The translations under genes and the position numbers were made by a program. From Gammaproteobacteria bacterium (GTDB lineage Bacteria; Pseudomonadota; Gammaproteobacteria; Thiohalomonadales; Thiohalomonadaceae), in assembly GCA_014859545.1 (NCBI GenBank), contig JACUTZ010000005.1, positions 1 to 39,459 of the forward strand: a stretch of DNA of 39,459 nucleotides, written 5' to 3'. Every line of letters starts with the position of its first letter. Position 1 is the first letter of the stretch. The notes under the pieces were generated by a model. That model had not been told where the DNA came from. It made no database searches and was given only the letters and a program-made list of their open reading frames with translations. Shown here piece by piece: positions 10,478 to 19,975 of the stretch.

Positions 10478-10491
10478 CAAGAAAAGCTTGA

Positions 10492-10646
10492 ACCGCAGAG
10501 GACGCAGAGTACGCAGAGAAATGCCAAGCGTGTAGCATCATGTCAGGTGTTCCCAGCGTGGGTCATTGACGGCATGCCCCCCCCGACAGGATGCACAAGA
10601 GGATTGATGCGCCATGTTTTCTCTGCGTACTCTGCGTCTCTGCGGT
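10492..10646. repeat. Intergenic inverted-repeat element with CGCAGAG-tandem arms
   Basis: Left arm ACCGCAGAGGACGCAGAGTACGCAGAGAA (10492-10520); right arm (10619-10646) is its reverse complement except for one missing base; about 98 nt between. Confidence 0.85.
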
Positions 10647-10688
10647 GAAAATCTTTTGCCACAAAGCCCTGACCAATGAGGACGGACA

Positions 10689-11882
10689 ATGACGATTTCA
10701 CGCGATGATTGGGATGCGCTGGGCTTTGATACCCTGGCGGTGCGCGCCGGGCAGGTGCGTACCAGCGAGGGCGAGCAGAGCGAGCCGATCTTTCCCACCT
10801 CCAGTTTCACCTTCGAATCCGCCGCCCAGGCGGCCGCCCGTTTTGGCGGTACCGAACCGGGCAATATCTACTCGCGCTTTACCAATCCCACCGTACGCAC
10901 CTTCGAGCAGCGCCTGGCGGCCCTGGAAGGCGGCGAGAGCTGTGTCGCCACCAGCTCCGGCATGGCGGCGATCCTCGCCACCTGCATGGGGCTATTGAAG
11001 GCGGGCGATCACATCGTCTCCTCGCGGGCTATTTTCGGCACCACCACGGTGTTGTTCAACAACTTTATGGCCAAGTTCGGGGTTGAGATCAGCTATGTGG
11101 ATCAGACCGACTATAGCGGCTGGGAGCAGGCGATCCGTCCCAACACCCGGTTCCTGTTCCTGGAAACCCCCTCCAATCCACTCACCGAGGTGGCCGATAT
11201 CCCGCGCCTGGCTGAACTGGCCCATGCCCATGGTGCCTTGCTGGTGGTGGACAACTGCTTCTGTACCCCGGCCCTGCAACAGCCGCTCAAGCTTGGTGCC
11301 GATGTGGTGATCCACTCCGCCACCAAGTACATCGACGGGCAGGGCAGGGCGATGGGCGGGGCCGTGGTGGGTAATGCCGAACTGGTCGGCAATCAGGTCT
11401 ACAGCTTTCTGCGCAGTGCCGGCCCTACTATGAGCACCTTCAATGCCTGGATCTTCCTCAAGGGTCTGGAAACGCTGAAATTGCGCATGCGCGCCCATTG
11501 CGAGAATGCCCTGGCCCTGGCCCAATGGCTGGAGCAACAGCCGGGCGTGGCCCGCGTCCACTATCCGGGCCTGGCTTCCCATCCGCAACACGAACTGGCA
11601 AGCAGCCAACAAACCGGTTTTGGCGGCATCCTCTCCTTCGAACTGGAAGGCGGCCAGCCCCAGGCCTGGAAGGTGATCGATGGCACCAGGGTGATGTCGA
11701 TCACCGCCAACCTGGGCGATACCAAGACCACCATCACCCACCCGGCCACCACCACCCACGGTCGCCTGACGCCCGAGCAGCGTCAACAGGCCGGGATCAG
11801 CGACGGCCTGGTGCGGATCTCGGTGGGTCTGGAGGATATCGAGGATCTCAAGGCGGATCTGGCGCGGGGCTTGGCAGGTTAA
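10689..11882 (+). CDS. metZ: O-succinylhomoserine sulfhydrylase
   Basis: Cys/Met metabolism PLP family (SATKYIDGQGRAMGGAVVG); follows purF as in pseudomonad-like gene order. Confidence 0.9.
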   Translation: MTISRDDWDALGFDTLAVRAGQVRTSEGEQSEPIFPTSSFTFESAAQAAARFGGTEPGNIYSRFTNPTVRTFEQRLAALEGGESCVATSSGMAAILATCMGLLKAGDHIVSSRAIFGTTTVLFNNFMAKFGVEISYVDQTDYSGWEQAIRPNTRFLFLETPSNPLTEVADIPRLAELAHAHGALLVVDNCFCTPALQQPLKLGADVVIHSATKYIDGQGRAMGGAVVGNAELVGNQVYSFLRSAGPTMSTFNAWIFLKGLETLKLRMRAHCENALALAQWLEQQPGVARVHYPGLASHPQHELASSQQTGFGGILSFELEGGQPQAWKVIDGTRVMSITANLGDTKTTITHPATTTHGRLTPEQRQQAGISDGLVRISVGLEDIEDLKADLARGLAG

Positions 11883-11942
11883 GGTCAAAAGAACCGACTT
11901 TAGGCCAGGGCGTCGAGCTCGCGCTCAATGTGGAGATGGCCT

Positions 11943-12791
11943 CTAATAGCAGGCCAACACAATCAGACCAAGCGTGATCACTGTCACCGCTAGTATGCGT
12001 CTGCCCCAGGCGTGCCTTTCCTTGAACAGGAGGATGGAGGCCAGGGTGGCCAGTACGATACCCGCATTGGTGTAGCTCACCGCTTCGGCCGCGCTGAGTT
12101 CACGCATGGCATGGATCACCAGCGCATAGGCCAAGCCGATACATAAGCCACCGACCAGCAGCGGCAGGATCTTGATCCGCTGCGCAGGTATCCAGCGCCC
12201 ACTCTGGCGGTGCAGGCGCCAGCTAAGGGCTAGCCAGGAAGCAAGATAGCCCACCGACAGGAAACCCACCAGCCCCATGAAGCTGGGGATCTGCGCGGTG
12301 GCCGCCTTGTCGCTCAACGAGTAGACGCTGGTGGCCAGCATCGCCAGCAGGGTCCAGGGCAGGGCGTGCCGGTCGCTGCCGTGGTTGGCGCTGGCGGCCA
12401 TGAGCCACAGCCCGATGACGCTGATCCCTATCCCCAGCCAGGCACCATGCGAGAGCTGTTGGTCAAAAAACAGGCTGCCCCAGATGGCGATCAGCAGTGG
12501 CGAGCTGCGCACCAGTGGATAGACCAGCGCCACCGGGGCATGCTCGTAGGCGCGGGCAAGTCCAAGGAAATAAATCACATTTGCTGTCGCCGATACCAGC
12601 AGCAGGAGCACGGTTTCCTGCGACCAGCTGGCGGTGCGCAGTAGCTCCCAGATCCCCCATGGGGCCAGTAGCAGCAGATGGGCCAGTAACACCCACCACA
12701 GCGGCATGGCTGCGGCGGGCAGGTGTCGGGCCATCAGGTTCCAGATCACATGCATCACCACCGATAGGCTCAAGGCCAGGGTGGCGCTCAT
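11943..12791 (-). CDS. DMT/EamA family transporter, coupled to phnP
   Basis: Ten-TM-like hydrophobic protein (MSATLALSLSVVMHVIWNLMARH ... VYPLVRSSPLLIAIWGSLFFDQQLS ... AVSYTNAGIVLATLASILLFKERH); start overlaps phnP stop by 4 nt. Confidence 0.85.
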   Translation of the reverse strand: MSATLALSLSVVMHVIWNLMARHLPAAAMPLWWVLLAHLLLLAPWGIWELLRTASWSQETVLLLLVSATANVIYFLGLARAYEHAPVALVYPLVRSSPLLIAIWGSLFFDQQLSHGAWLGIGISVIGLWLMAASANHGSDRHALPWTLLAMLATSVYSLSDKAATAQIPSFMGLVGFLSVGYLASWLALSWRLHRQSGRWIPAQRIKILPLLVGGLCIGLAYALVIHAMRELSAAEAVSYTNAGIVLATLASILLFKERHAWGRRILAVTVITLGLIVLACY

Positions 12792-13546
12792 ACATCCAGC
12801 TCATGGCAATCGCCGTCACTGGCCACGCACACCCCTTCGGGCAGGCCAGGTTGTTGTGCCAGCAGCCAGCTGTCGAGCTCGTGGCCGATATGGGTGAGCC
12901 AGGCGCGTTGCGCGCCACTGCGCTCGATGCACGCCAGCGCGGCGTGCCAGTCGTTGTGGTTGCTGGGGGCCTGCCGTGGCGGGTGGGTGCAGTCGATGGC
13001 CATCGCGAAACGCCCCCACTGGCGCAGGAATGCGCCGGTTTTGGGTGGCAGGCCGAGGGTGTCGGTAAGATAGGCCAAACGCGTTGCGCCCGCGCTCTCG
13101 ATGGCGTAGCCAAAGGTAACCTTGGAGTGTTGCAAGGGCAACGGGGTCAGGCGCAACGTGCCGATGCGAAAGGGTACGAATTTGCGCTGCGCGTGAAACG
13201 CCAGCACGCCGGGGTGTTTGAACAGATCGGCGCAACCCTGGCTGTCGGGCGGGCCGTATACCGGCAGCACCTCACCCTTGCCCCAGCGCAGGTGAAACAG
13301 GCCCTGCACATGGTCCGGATGGTAGTGGGTGAGTACGATGGCGTCCAGTGTGCCCGGGGGGAAGCGCTGGTGCAGGTCGCACAGCCCGGCATCGATCAGG
13401 ATGCGGGTGCCATCGGCCTCGATCAGGGCGCTACAGGGCTGACGCTGGTGCGGCACCGAGCTGGCGGCACGACGGCAGGCCGGGCAATCACAGCCATACA
13501 GCGGCACCCCGCCCGCAGCACCGGTACCAAGAAAGCTCAGGCGCAT
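12788..13546 (-). CDS. phnP: Phosphoribosyl 1,2-cyclic phosphate phosphodiesterase
   Basis: MRLSFLGTGAAGGVPLYGCDCPACRRA; metallo-beta-lactamase motif LTHYHPDHVQG. Confidence 0.93.
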   Translation of the reverse strand: MRLSFLGTGAAGGVPLYGCDCPACRRAASSVPHQRQPCSALIEADGTRILIDAGLCDLHQRFPPGTLDAIVLTHYHPDHVQGLFHLRWGKGEVLPVYGPPDSQGCADLFKHPGVLAFHAQRKFVPFRIGTLRLTPLPLQHSKVTFGYAIESAGATRLAYLTDTLGLPPKTGAFLRQWGRFAMAIDCTHPPRQAPSNHNDWHAALACIERSGAQRAWLTHIGHELDSWLLAQQPGLPEGVCVASDGDCHELDV

Positions 13547-14109
13547 GCGCTGTTCCCTCGGCTGTAGCGGCGGATCAGCGCCACCAGGGCCTCACCGCCT
13601 TGTTCGATGGGGCCGTCGTTATGAATCACCAGTGCGCCGCTGGGGGTGCCCTTGCGTAGCCGGGCATGGCGGGCCAGGCGGCGCTCCACCTCTTCGGTGT
13701 CCTCGCGTCCGCGCGCCAGTAGGCGCTGGCGTAACACCTCGGGGGAGACGTCGATGACCACCGGCAATAGTTCCGGGTAGCGTTGGCGCGCCTCTTGCAG
13801 ATAGGCGCGTGAGCCGTTCAGCACGACGCTAATCCCCTTGGCCAGCCACTGGTTGATCTCGGTGCCCACGCCGTAGCGCAGGCCATGGCTGTGCCAGTGC
13901 AGGGCGAACAGACGTCCGGCCAGTCGTGCGCTGAACTCCGCCTCGCTGAGCGCCACATGGTTTTCACCACCAGCATCGGCGGGGCGGGTGATATAGCGGT
14001 GGGCGAAGCAGACCCCCGGCTCGCTGGCCAGGTGCTGGCGGGCATAGGCCATCAGGCTGTCCTTGCCGCAGCCGGAGGCACCGACCACATAGATTAGATA
14101 AGCCGCCAT
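13537..14109 (-). CDS. phnN: Ribose 1,5-bisphosphate phosphokinase
   Basis: MAAYLIYVVGASGCGKDSLMAYARQHL P-loop; between phnM and phnP. Confidence 0.92.
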   Translation of the reverse strand: MAAYLIYVVGASGCGKDSLMAYARQHLASEPGVCFAHRYITRPADAGGENHVALSEAEFSARLAGRLFALHWHSHGLRYGVGTEINQWLAKGISVVLNGSRAYLQEARQRYPELLPVVIDVSPEVLRQRLLARGREDTEEVERRLARHARLRKGTPSGALVIHNDGPIEQGGEALVALIRRYSRGNSACA

Positions 14110-14110
14110 G

Positions 14111-15274
14111 TTAGTGACCCTGTTGCGGATCAAAGCGGGCATCGAGCGTCAGCCTGCCGGCGCTCCAGACTCGCTCGGCCTGGTGCAGCCCGCCCAATTC
14201 GCGCACCGCGATCAGGTCGGCACGTTGGCCTACCGCGATCTCGCCACGGTCGTGCAGGCCGGCGGCGCGTGCTGGGTTACGAGTCACCAGCGCCACTGCC
14301 TCGGGCAGGGCGATCCCGGCCAGGTCCGGCAGACGCATCACCGAGGGCAGCAGCGCAGCCGGTGAATAGTCACCGCACAGGCAGTCGGCCACCCCGGCCA
14401 GCACCGCATCCAGCGCGCGCATATTGCCGGACTGGGATTGCCCGCGCAGGATATTGGGGGCGCCGAACAGCGTGGCCAGGCCAGCGGCGCGCGCCGCCTG
14501 GGCCGTTTCCAGATTGACCGGGAATTCCGAGATCACTGCCCCCAGCGCCTTGACGGTATCGACCTTGGCGGGGCTGTCGTCATCGTGGCTAGCGATGGCC
14601 ACCCGCAGCTGACCGGCCAGTTCGGCCAGTTGCATCATGCGCGCCATGGCGCCTTCGGCAGCCTCGGCCTTTTGTGCCAGGATGGCATCCAGCTGGCTGG
14701 CGTCGGTCTTGTAGGTCTTGGCCAGGTAGGCGCTGTAGGCCTCCACATCACGGAACTGGCCCTGGCCAGGGCTGTGGTCCATGAATGAGATCAACTGCGC
14801 GTGGCCCTCGCGCAGCAGGCTGGCCAGCAGCGGCGGGGCACTCTGGTCAGTGACCTCGTAACGCAGATGTACGCGATTATCGACCAGCGCGTGGCGCTGC
14901 CAGTCACCGATGGCGCGGGCGATCTCGGCGGCGAAGGCGTTGTTGCGTACCCCCAGCTCGTGGTTGGCGAAGGACAAGGCGTGAAACACCGTGGTGATGC
15001 CGGCGGCGGCATTGCGCTTGTCGGCCTGGGCGCAGGCGAAGGCCAGTGGAAAATGCACGCCGGGGCGGGGCTCCACTTCCTTTTCCAGTGCATCGCAGTG
15101 CAGGTCGATCATGCCGGGCATCAGGGTGCGTCCGGACAGATCGATCTCGCTGGCACCGGCATGGCCAGTCGGATCGAGTGCCGCGATGCGATCTCCTTCG
15201 ATCAGCACCGCCACGTCGTCGTGGATTTCATCGGCCAATACCACGCGGGCGTGGGTCAATAGGGTGGATGTCAT
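14111..15274 (-). CDS. phnM: Alpha-D-ribose 1-methylphosphonate 5-triphosphate diphosphatase
   Basis: Amidohydrolase fold (LMPGMIDLHCDALEKEVEPRPGV; LISFMDHSPGQGQF). Confidence 0.95.
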   Translation of the reverse strand: MTSTLLTHARVVLADEIHDDVAVLIEGDRIAALDPTGHAGASEIDLSGRTLMPGMIDLHCDALEKEVEPRPGVHFPLAFACAQADKRNAAAGITTVFHALSFANHELGVRNNAFAAEIARAIGDWQRHALVDNRVHLRYEVTDQSAPPLLASLLREGHAQLISFMDHSPGQGQFRDVEAYSAYLAKTYKTDASQLDAILAQKAEAAEGAMARMMQLAELAGQLRVAIASHDDDSPAKVDTVKALGAVISEFPVNLETAQAARAAGLATLFGAPNILRGQSQSGNMRALDAVLAGVADCLCGDYSPAALLPSVMRLPDLAGIALPEAVALVTRNPARAAGLHDRGEIAVGQRADLIAVRELGGLHQAERVWSAGRLTLDARFDPQQGH

Positions 15275-15996
15275 GATGTGTGTGCCTCCAGCATTGCAGG
15301 GGTCGGGCGCGGCGGCTGCAGGGTAACGACCTGTTCGGCCAGGCGCTCGACCAGTTGTGGGTGGTGAAAGATGGCCAGCATGGCCACGCCCTCGCCCTTG
15401 ATCGCCTGGAGCAGCTCGACCACGCGATCAGTGGTGGCTGGATCCAGACTGGCGGTGGGTTCGTCCAGTAGCAGCAGGCGCGGACGGGCAATTAGCCCGC
15501 GCGCCAGGTTGACGCGCTGTTTCTCGCCACCTGAGAAGGTGGCCGGTGACACCTGCCACAAGCGTTCGGGCACATTGAGCAAGCTGAGCAGCTCGCTGGC
15601 CTGTTCGGCAGCCGCCTCGCGGTTGCCACCACGGCGGAGCAGTGGTTCGGCCACCACCTCCAGTGCGCTCTTGCGTGGCAGGCAGTGCAGGAACTGGGTG
15701 ACAAAGCCAATCTCGCGCCGCCGCAATTCCAGGATACGATGCTCGCTGGCCTGGGCCAGGTCGGTGATTCTGTCCTCGGCATCCCGGTAGAGGATGCGCC
15801 CGCTGCTGGGCAGGTAGGTGCGATAGATGGCCTTGAGCACCGAGGACTTGCCGGCCCCGGTGGGGCCGACCAGGGCGGTCAGCTCGCCGCGGTAAACCTC
15901 TAGCGCTACCTGCTCGCAGGAGGGGATGCACTGGCCTTGATCGTGCAGGGTGAACTGCTTGGATAGGCCGTCGATTTCAAGTATAGGTGTCGGCAT
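15271..15996 (-). CDS. phnL: C-P lyase ABC-type ATPase subunit PhnL
   Basis: GPTGAGKSSVLKAIYRTYLPSSGRI; FSGGEKQRVNLARGLIARPRLLLLDEPTASLD. Confidence 0.94.
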   Translation of the reverse strand: MPTPILEIDGLSKQFTLHDQGQCIPSCEQVALEVYRGELTALVGPTGAGKSSVLKAIYRTYLPSSGRILYRDAEDRITDLAQASEHRILELRRREIGFVTQFLHCLPRKSALEVVAEPLLRRGGNREAAAEQASELLSLLNVPERLWQVSPATFSGGEKQRVNLARGLIARPRLLLLDEPTASLDPATTDRVVELLQAIKGEGVAMLAIFHHPQLVERLAEQVVTLQPPRPTPAMLEAHTS

Positions 15997-16006
15997 TGCG
16001 GCCTCC

Positions 16007-16837
16007 TTACAGCGCCGAGGCCACCAGCCGCTGGGTATAGGCGTGCTGGGGGTCTTCGAGGATTTGGTCGGTGAGGCCGGATTCGATCACCCGGCCGTAT
16101 TTCATCACGATGGTGCGCCCGGTGAGCAGGCGGATTACCCCCAGGTCGTGGGTGACCACGATCATGGCGGTGCCCAGTTCCTGCTGAATTTCCAGGATCA
16201 GATCGAGGATTCGGGCCTGCACGGAGAGGTCCAGGCCCGTCGTCACCTCGTCGAGGAACAGCAAGGGCGGCTGCGTGGCCAGGGCCTTGGCGATCTGCAC
16301 GCGCTGTTGCATGCCGCCGGAGAACTGCTTCGGCGACTCGTCCATCCGCTCCGGCAGCACCTCGGTGCGCGCGAGCAGTTGCCGCGCCCGCTCGCGTATT
16401 TCGCCATAGTGCGAAAGGTCACTCATCAGCAGCCGCTCGGCGATGTTGCCGCCGGCGGAGACCTTGAAGTTCAGACCCAGGTGTGGGTTCTGATACACCA
16501 TGCCGAAGCGGTGGTTGCGCAGCCAACGCTGCTCGGCGGCGTTCAGCGCGAACAGGTCCCACTGGCGTTCGCCGTCAAAGAACAGCACCTCGCCCACCGT
16601 GGGCGTCTCATCGAAGAAAAGGGTCTTGACCAGGGTCGATTTGCCGCTGCCCGATTCGCCCATGATGCCGAGGATCTCGCCCTCGTGCAGGTCGAAGCTG
16701 ATGTCGTGGGCGGCCACCACCGCACCGCAGTGCGGGCAGATATTGCTGTCCACCTCCGGGCCGGTGCTGTCGATGCAGCGTGGGCAACCGTGGCCGTGGA
16801 TCTTGCTCAGGCCACGGACTTCGAGAATGCGTTTCAT
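16007..16837 (-). CDS. phnK: C-P lyase ABC-type ATPase subunit PhnK
   Basis: GIMGESGSGKSTLVKTLF; FSGGMQQRVQIAKALATQPPLLFLDEVTTGLD; carries a CPRC-x12-CPHC segment ahead of the Walker A. Confidence 0.94.
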   Translation of the reverse strand: MKRILEVRGLSKIHGHGCPRCIDSTGPEVDSNICPHCGAVVAAHDISFDLHEGEILGIMGESGSGKSTLVKTLFFDETPTVGEVLFFDGERQWDLFALNAAEQRWLRNHRFGMVYQNPHLGLNFKVSAGGNIAERLLMSDLSHYGEIRERARQLLARTEVLPERMDESPKQFSGGMQQRVQIAKALATQPPLLFLDEVTTGLDLSVQARILDLILEIQQELGTAMIVVTHDLGVIRLLTGRTIVMKYGRVIESGLTDQILEDPQHAYTQRLVASAL

Positions 16838-17739
16838 TGCGCCACCTCCCGTGTCGAGTCTTGGCCGCTGGCCAGCTGACTGTTGCAATAGTCGGAATCG
16901 GAACACTGCCAGAGCTTGTTCCCGTCATCGTCGATCAGTTCGTCGAGGAAGCTGTCGCGAGTGCCGCAGCGGGCACAGGCGCGGCGCTGGCCCTGGGCGT
17001 CGCGAAAGTCCTCGGTGCGAAACGGCACGTCATCGAAGACCAGCGGTTCGGCGCGGGTATACGGCGGCACCGCGTAGATCTTCTTCTCACGTCCGGCCCC
17101 CAGCAGGATCAGCGCCGGGCAGTGGTGCAGGCGCGGCACGTCGTAGCGTGGGATCGGGCTGGGGTCGATCACATAGTGGCCATTGATGCGTGTGGGGTAG
17201 CGATGCGAGATGGTGATTTCGTCGAATTGCACAATGTCTTCGTAGAGCTTGGTCAGCAGGCGCGAGTAGTCCCCCTCGCCATGCATCACCTTGCGCCGCG
17301 CCTCGGAAGGCTCCACCACCACCAGCGGGTCCGGGTAAGGCACCTGCAGGACGAGCACCTGCGCTTCGGTGAGCGGCATTTCCGGCACGCGGTGGCGCGA
17401 CTGGATCAGGCTGGCATCCCGGGTGTGTTCGGTGGTATCTACCTTCGGGCAGGTCAGCTCGATGAACTTGCGCAGATTGACCGCGTTGACCGAGTCGTCC
17501 GCGCCCTGGTCGATGACCTTGACCGTGTCGCCGGGTCCGACCAGTGACAAGGTTACCTGCAGTCCACCGGTGCCGAAGCCTCGGCCCATGGGCATCTCGC
17601 GCGAGGCATAGGGCGTCTGATAGCCGGGAATGCAGATGGCTTTGAGAATCGTGCGGCGCACCTCGCGCTTGGCGTACTCGTCCAGAAAGCCGAAGCTGTA
17701 GGCCGCTTCGTCGAGCGGTAGTTCATAGCCGGGGTTCAT
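16834..17739 (-). CDS. phnJ: Alpha-D-ribose 1-methylphosphonate 5-phosphate C-P lyase
   Basis: MNPGYELPLDEAAYSFGFLDEYAKREVRRTILKAICIPGYQ; C-terminal cysteines CARC-x20-C-x5-C (Fe-S/radical SAM ligand region). Confidence 0.96.
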   Translation of the reverse strand: MNPGYELPLDEAAYSFGFLDEYAKREVRRTILKAICIPGYQTPYASREMPMGRGFGTGGLQVTLSLVGPGDTVKVIDQGADDSVNAVNLRKFIELTCPKVDTTEHTRDASLIQSRHRVPEMPLTEAQVLVLQVPYPDPLVVVEPSEARRKVMHGEGDYSRLLTKLYEDIVQFDEITISHRYPTRINGHYVIDPSPIPRYDVPRLHHCPALILLGAGREKKIYAVPPYTRAEPLVFDDVPFRTEDFRDAQGQRRACARCGTRDSFLDELIDDDGNKLWQCSDSDYCNSQLASGQDSTREVAQ

Positions 17740-18890
17740 GCCGAGTCTCCTTGCGGTTTAGGGGCCGCCGTGGCTTTGTCGCGCGTGGTGCGCAGCCGGT
17801 CCATGTCGGACTGGAAGGTCACGTAATGCGGCATCTTGTAGTGGCTGGCAAAGCCCATGGAGTCGACGCCATCGATGTGCAGGAGCACAAACTCCGGGTC
17901 CTCCGAGGGGTTGCTCGGACCGTCGCGCATGCCCTTTTGCAGGGCGCGGTCGAGGATGGCCATGGAGATCGCCTTGGTCTCGTTGTGGCCGAAGCAGGCG
18001 CCGTAGCCCAAGGTGAAGGTGGGTGGGCTGGTTTGATTTTCGGTCCCGTCTCCCTCGACACTGGCATCTTCCTGTGCTTCGTACATCGCCACCACCTCGC
18101 ACTCGGTGATCAGCACCTCGCCGATCTCCACCGGCTCGCCGCTGACCGGATGCGGCAGCATCACCGGCAGATAGCCCACTCGCAGCTCGGCGATGGTGGG
18201 ATGTACATCGCCATAGCCGCGCATATTGGAATAGGCGATGGCCAGCAGTGAGCCGGTTTCGGCTCGCGCCATGGTGGCCAGCGCTGCAGAACGCGGCACC
18301 GGAAACACCAGTGGGTCGCGGGTGATATCGAAGGCCGTGGTCGCGTTTCGTTCTAGCGGTAGCAGCAGGCCCTCGTGGCGCAGTGCATCGACCACCTTGG
18401 GGAAGCTATCGGGCAACGTAGCTTCGTCCACGCCATCGAGAAAACGGCGCGAGACGGCACGAAAGGCCTCGGGGCTTTCATCGGCCAGGTCCAGGCGCAT
18501 CAGGCGCAGGGCGTAGTCGGTGGTGGGGCCGAGCATTTGTCCGCCGGGGATATCTTTGAAGGCGCTGGAGATGCGTCGGATCAGGCGCATTGGGCCGGTT
18601 TCCTGCAGCGGCAGGTCGAGCAGGCGCGGCTTGGTGGAGCGGTAGGCGCGCAGGGCAAAGGCCGCCTCCAACGTATCCCCCTGCATCTGTTTGATCGCCA
18701 ACGCCGCCAGACGCGGGTGGTAGAGCCCACCCTCGGAGACCACCCGCGAGGTCAGCAGACGCAGCTGTTGTTCGATGGCGTCAAGACTCAGCGGGGTGCC
18801 GGCCTCGCCCTCGGCACAGCGCAGTGACTCCAGGGCGGCCTCGGTGCCGGCGATGGCACGACCCCCACCCTTGATGGCAACGTATCCCAT
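17736..18890 (-). CDS. phnI: C-P lyase subunit PhnI
   Basis: MGYVAIKGGGRAIAGTEAALESLRC; LGYGACFGHNETKAISMAILDRAL; LLHIDGVDSMGFASHYKMPHYVTFQSDMDRLR. Confidence 0.96.
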   Translation of the reverse strand: MGYVAIKGGGRAIAGTEAALESLRCAEGEAGTPLSLDAIEQQLRLLTSRVVSEGGLYHPRLAALAIKQMQGDTLEAAFALRAYRSTKPRLLDLPLQETGPMRLIRRISSAFKDIPGGQMLGPTTDYALRLMRLDLADESPEAFRAVSRRFLDGVDEATLPDSFPKVVDALRHEGLLLPLERNATTAFDITRDPLVFPVPRSAALATMARAETGSLLAIAYSNMRGYGDVHPTIAELRVGYLPVMLPHPVSGEPVEIGEVLITECEVVAMYEAQEDASVEGDGTENQTSPPTFTLGYGACFGHNETKAISMAILDRALQKGMRDGPSNPSEDPEFVLLHIDGVDSMGFASHYKMPHYVTFQSDMDRLRTTRDKATAAPKPQGDSA

Positions 18891-19477
18891 CAGCGTGCTC
18901 CTTTGGTATATCGCAGTGTGGTGGTGCGAGGCAGCGCGATGACTGCCTCTTCACTCACCAGGATCATGTCCACGCCCAGGGGAAAGTGGGCGTTCCAGGC
19001 CTCGCGTCGAATCCACCAGTCCGGATCCACCCCGCTTACCTGCAAGTGGTGGCGATCACGGATGCCGGGGCCGCTGAGGGTGAGACTGCTACCCTGCGCC
19101 AGGCTAGCAACCTGCAGCACGATGGTGGCGCCCTGTTCAGGGTTCTCAAGCGTGCCCAGGCGGGGCTCGGCCTCCAGCGGGCGGGTGCCCTGGCATAGCA
19201 GGTAGTCGGCTGCATCGCTGGCGCTGCGCGTCACCCCCAGGCGCTGCAAGTCGTCTTGGTTGAGTTGTTGCTGCGGATCGGCCAGACGGCAGCCTCCGTC
19301 CACCAGGGTGGCCAGCAGCAGCAGGGTGGTGTCCTCTCCCACTTCGGCCAGTGGCAGCGTCCGGCCCGGGTAGGCAAAGGCCTGCATCAGTTGACGAAAG
19401 GCTTTTTGCTGGCGGGCCGCCTGCCAGATCGATGGCGACGTTTTGGGATTTGCATGCATGGCTATGGACTCATTCAT
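18890..19477 (-). CDS. phnH: C-P lyase subunit PhnH
   Basis: QKAFRQLMQAFAYPGRTLPL; GVDMILVSEEAVIALPRTTTL; start at 19477 overlaps the phnG stop. Confidence 0.93.
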   Translation of the reverse strand: MNESIAMHANPKTSPSIWQAARQQKAFRQLMQAFAYPGRTLPLAEVGEDTTLLLLATLVDGGCRLADPQQQLNQDDLQRLGVTRSASDAADYLLCQGTRPLEAEPRLGTLENPEQGATIVLQVASLAQGSSLTLSGPGIRDRHHLQVSGVDPDWWIRREAWNAHFPLGVDMILVSEEAVIALPRTTTLRYTKGAR

Positions 19478-19949
19478 CGTCGTCTTCTCCGGCGCTGCCG
19501 AGCAGGGAAAAGTCCACCCGTGTGGCGGCCAGCAGGGCCTGGCGCTGGCGTGTCTGCTCGGCCACCACGGCAGCTCCCTCGGCCAGTAGTTGGGCGGCCT
19601 GGTCATGTCCAGGCAGGCGCGCGGCCAGTACCCCATCGAGGATCGCCAGTGCGCGGGCCAGGCCGGCTCGGTCATCCATCAGGGTAGCGGCGCCCTCTAC
19701 CGTCTGCCCGTCTTCGGTGTGCAGGCGCACATGAGCCTGGGCCAAGGGCAGCTCGCCCAGGTAGTAGGTATCGCCCAGGGCGCTATCGCACAGCGGCAGC
19801 AGGCCCAGACCCGATTGTGGCAGGGTCAGGTCTTCCGCCGCGTAGCGTTCGGCAAGACCTTCTGCCAGAACCTTGAGCGGACGGGCCGACAGGGCCGACC
19901 ACAACCGTAGCCATTGTCCGCGGGCGGGGATCTCATAAGCGTGGTTCAT
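19470..19949 (-). CDS. phnG: C-P lyase subunit PhnG
   Basis: PQSGLGLLPLCDSALGDTYYLGELPLAQAHVRL; position between phnE and phnH. Confidence 0.9.
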   Translation of the reverse strand: MNHAYEIPARGQWLRLWSALSARPLKVLAEGLAERYAAEDLTLPQSGLGLLPLCDSALGDTYYLGELPLAQAHVRLHTEDGQTVEGAATLMDDRAGLARALAILDGVLAARLPGHDQAAQLLAEGAAVVAEQTRQRQALLAATRVDFSLLGSAGEDDDE

Positions 19950-19975
19950 ACGTTGTCCTTGGAGGTAATAATCGT

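Noticed and set aside
8864-10480. 538-aa antisense ORF opposite purF
   Set aside because: Shadow ORF of a highly conserved purF frame; no RBS, low-complexity His/Gly/Ile-rich antisense composition, no recognisable domain.
12497-13567. 356-aa plus-strand ORF opposite phnP/eamA
   Set aside because: Antisense to coupled phn genes, no domain signature.
15950-16879. 309-aa plus-strand ORF opposite phnK/phnL junction (also 16780..17547 opposite phnJ)
   Set aside because: Fully overlaps well-supported phn genes on the minus strand; antisense artefact.
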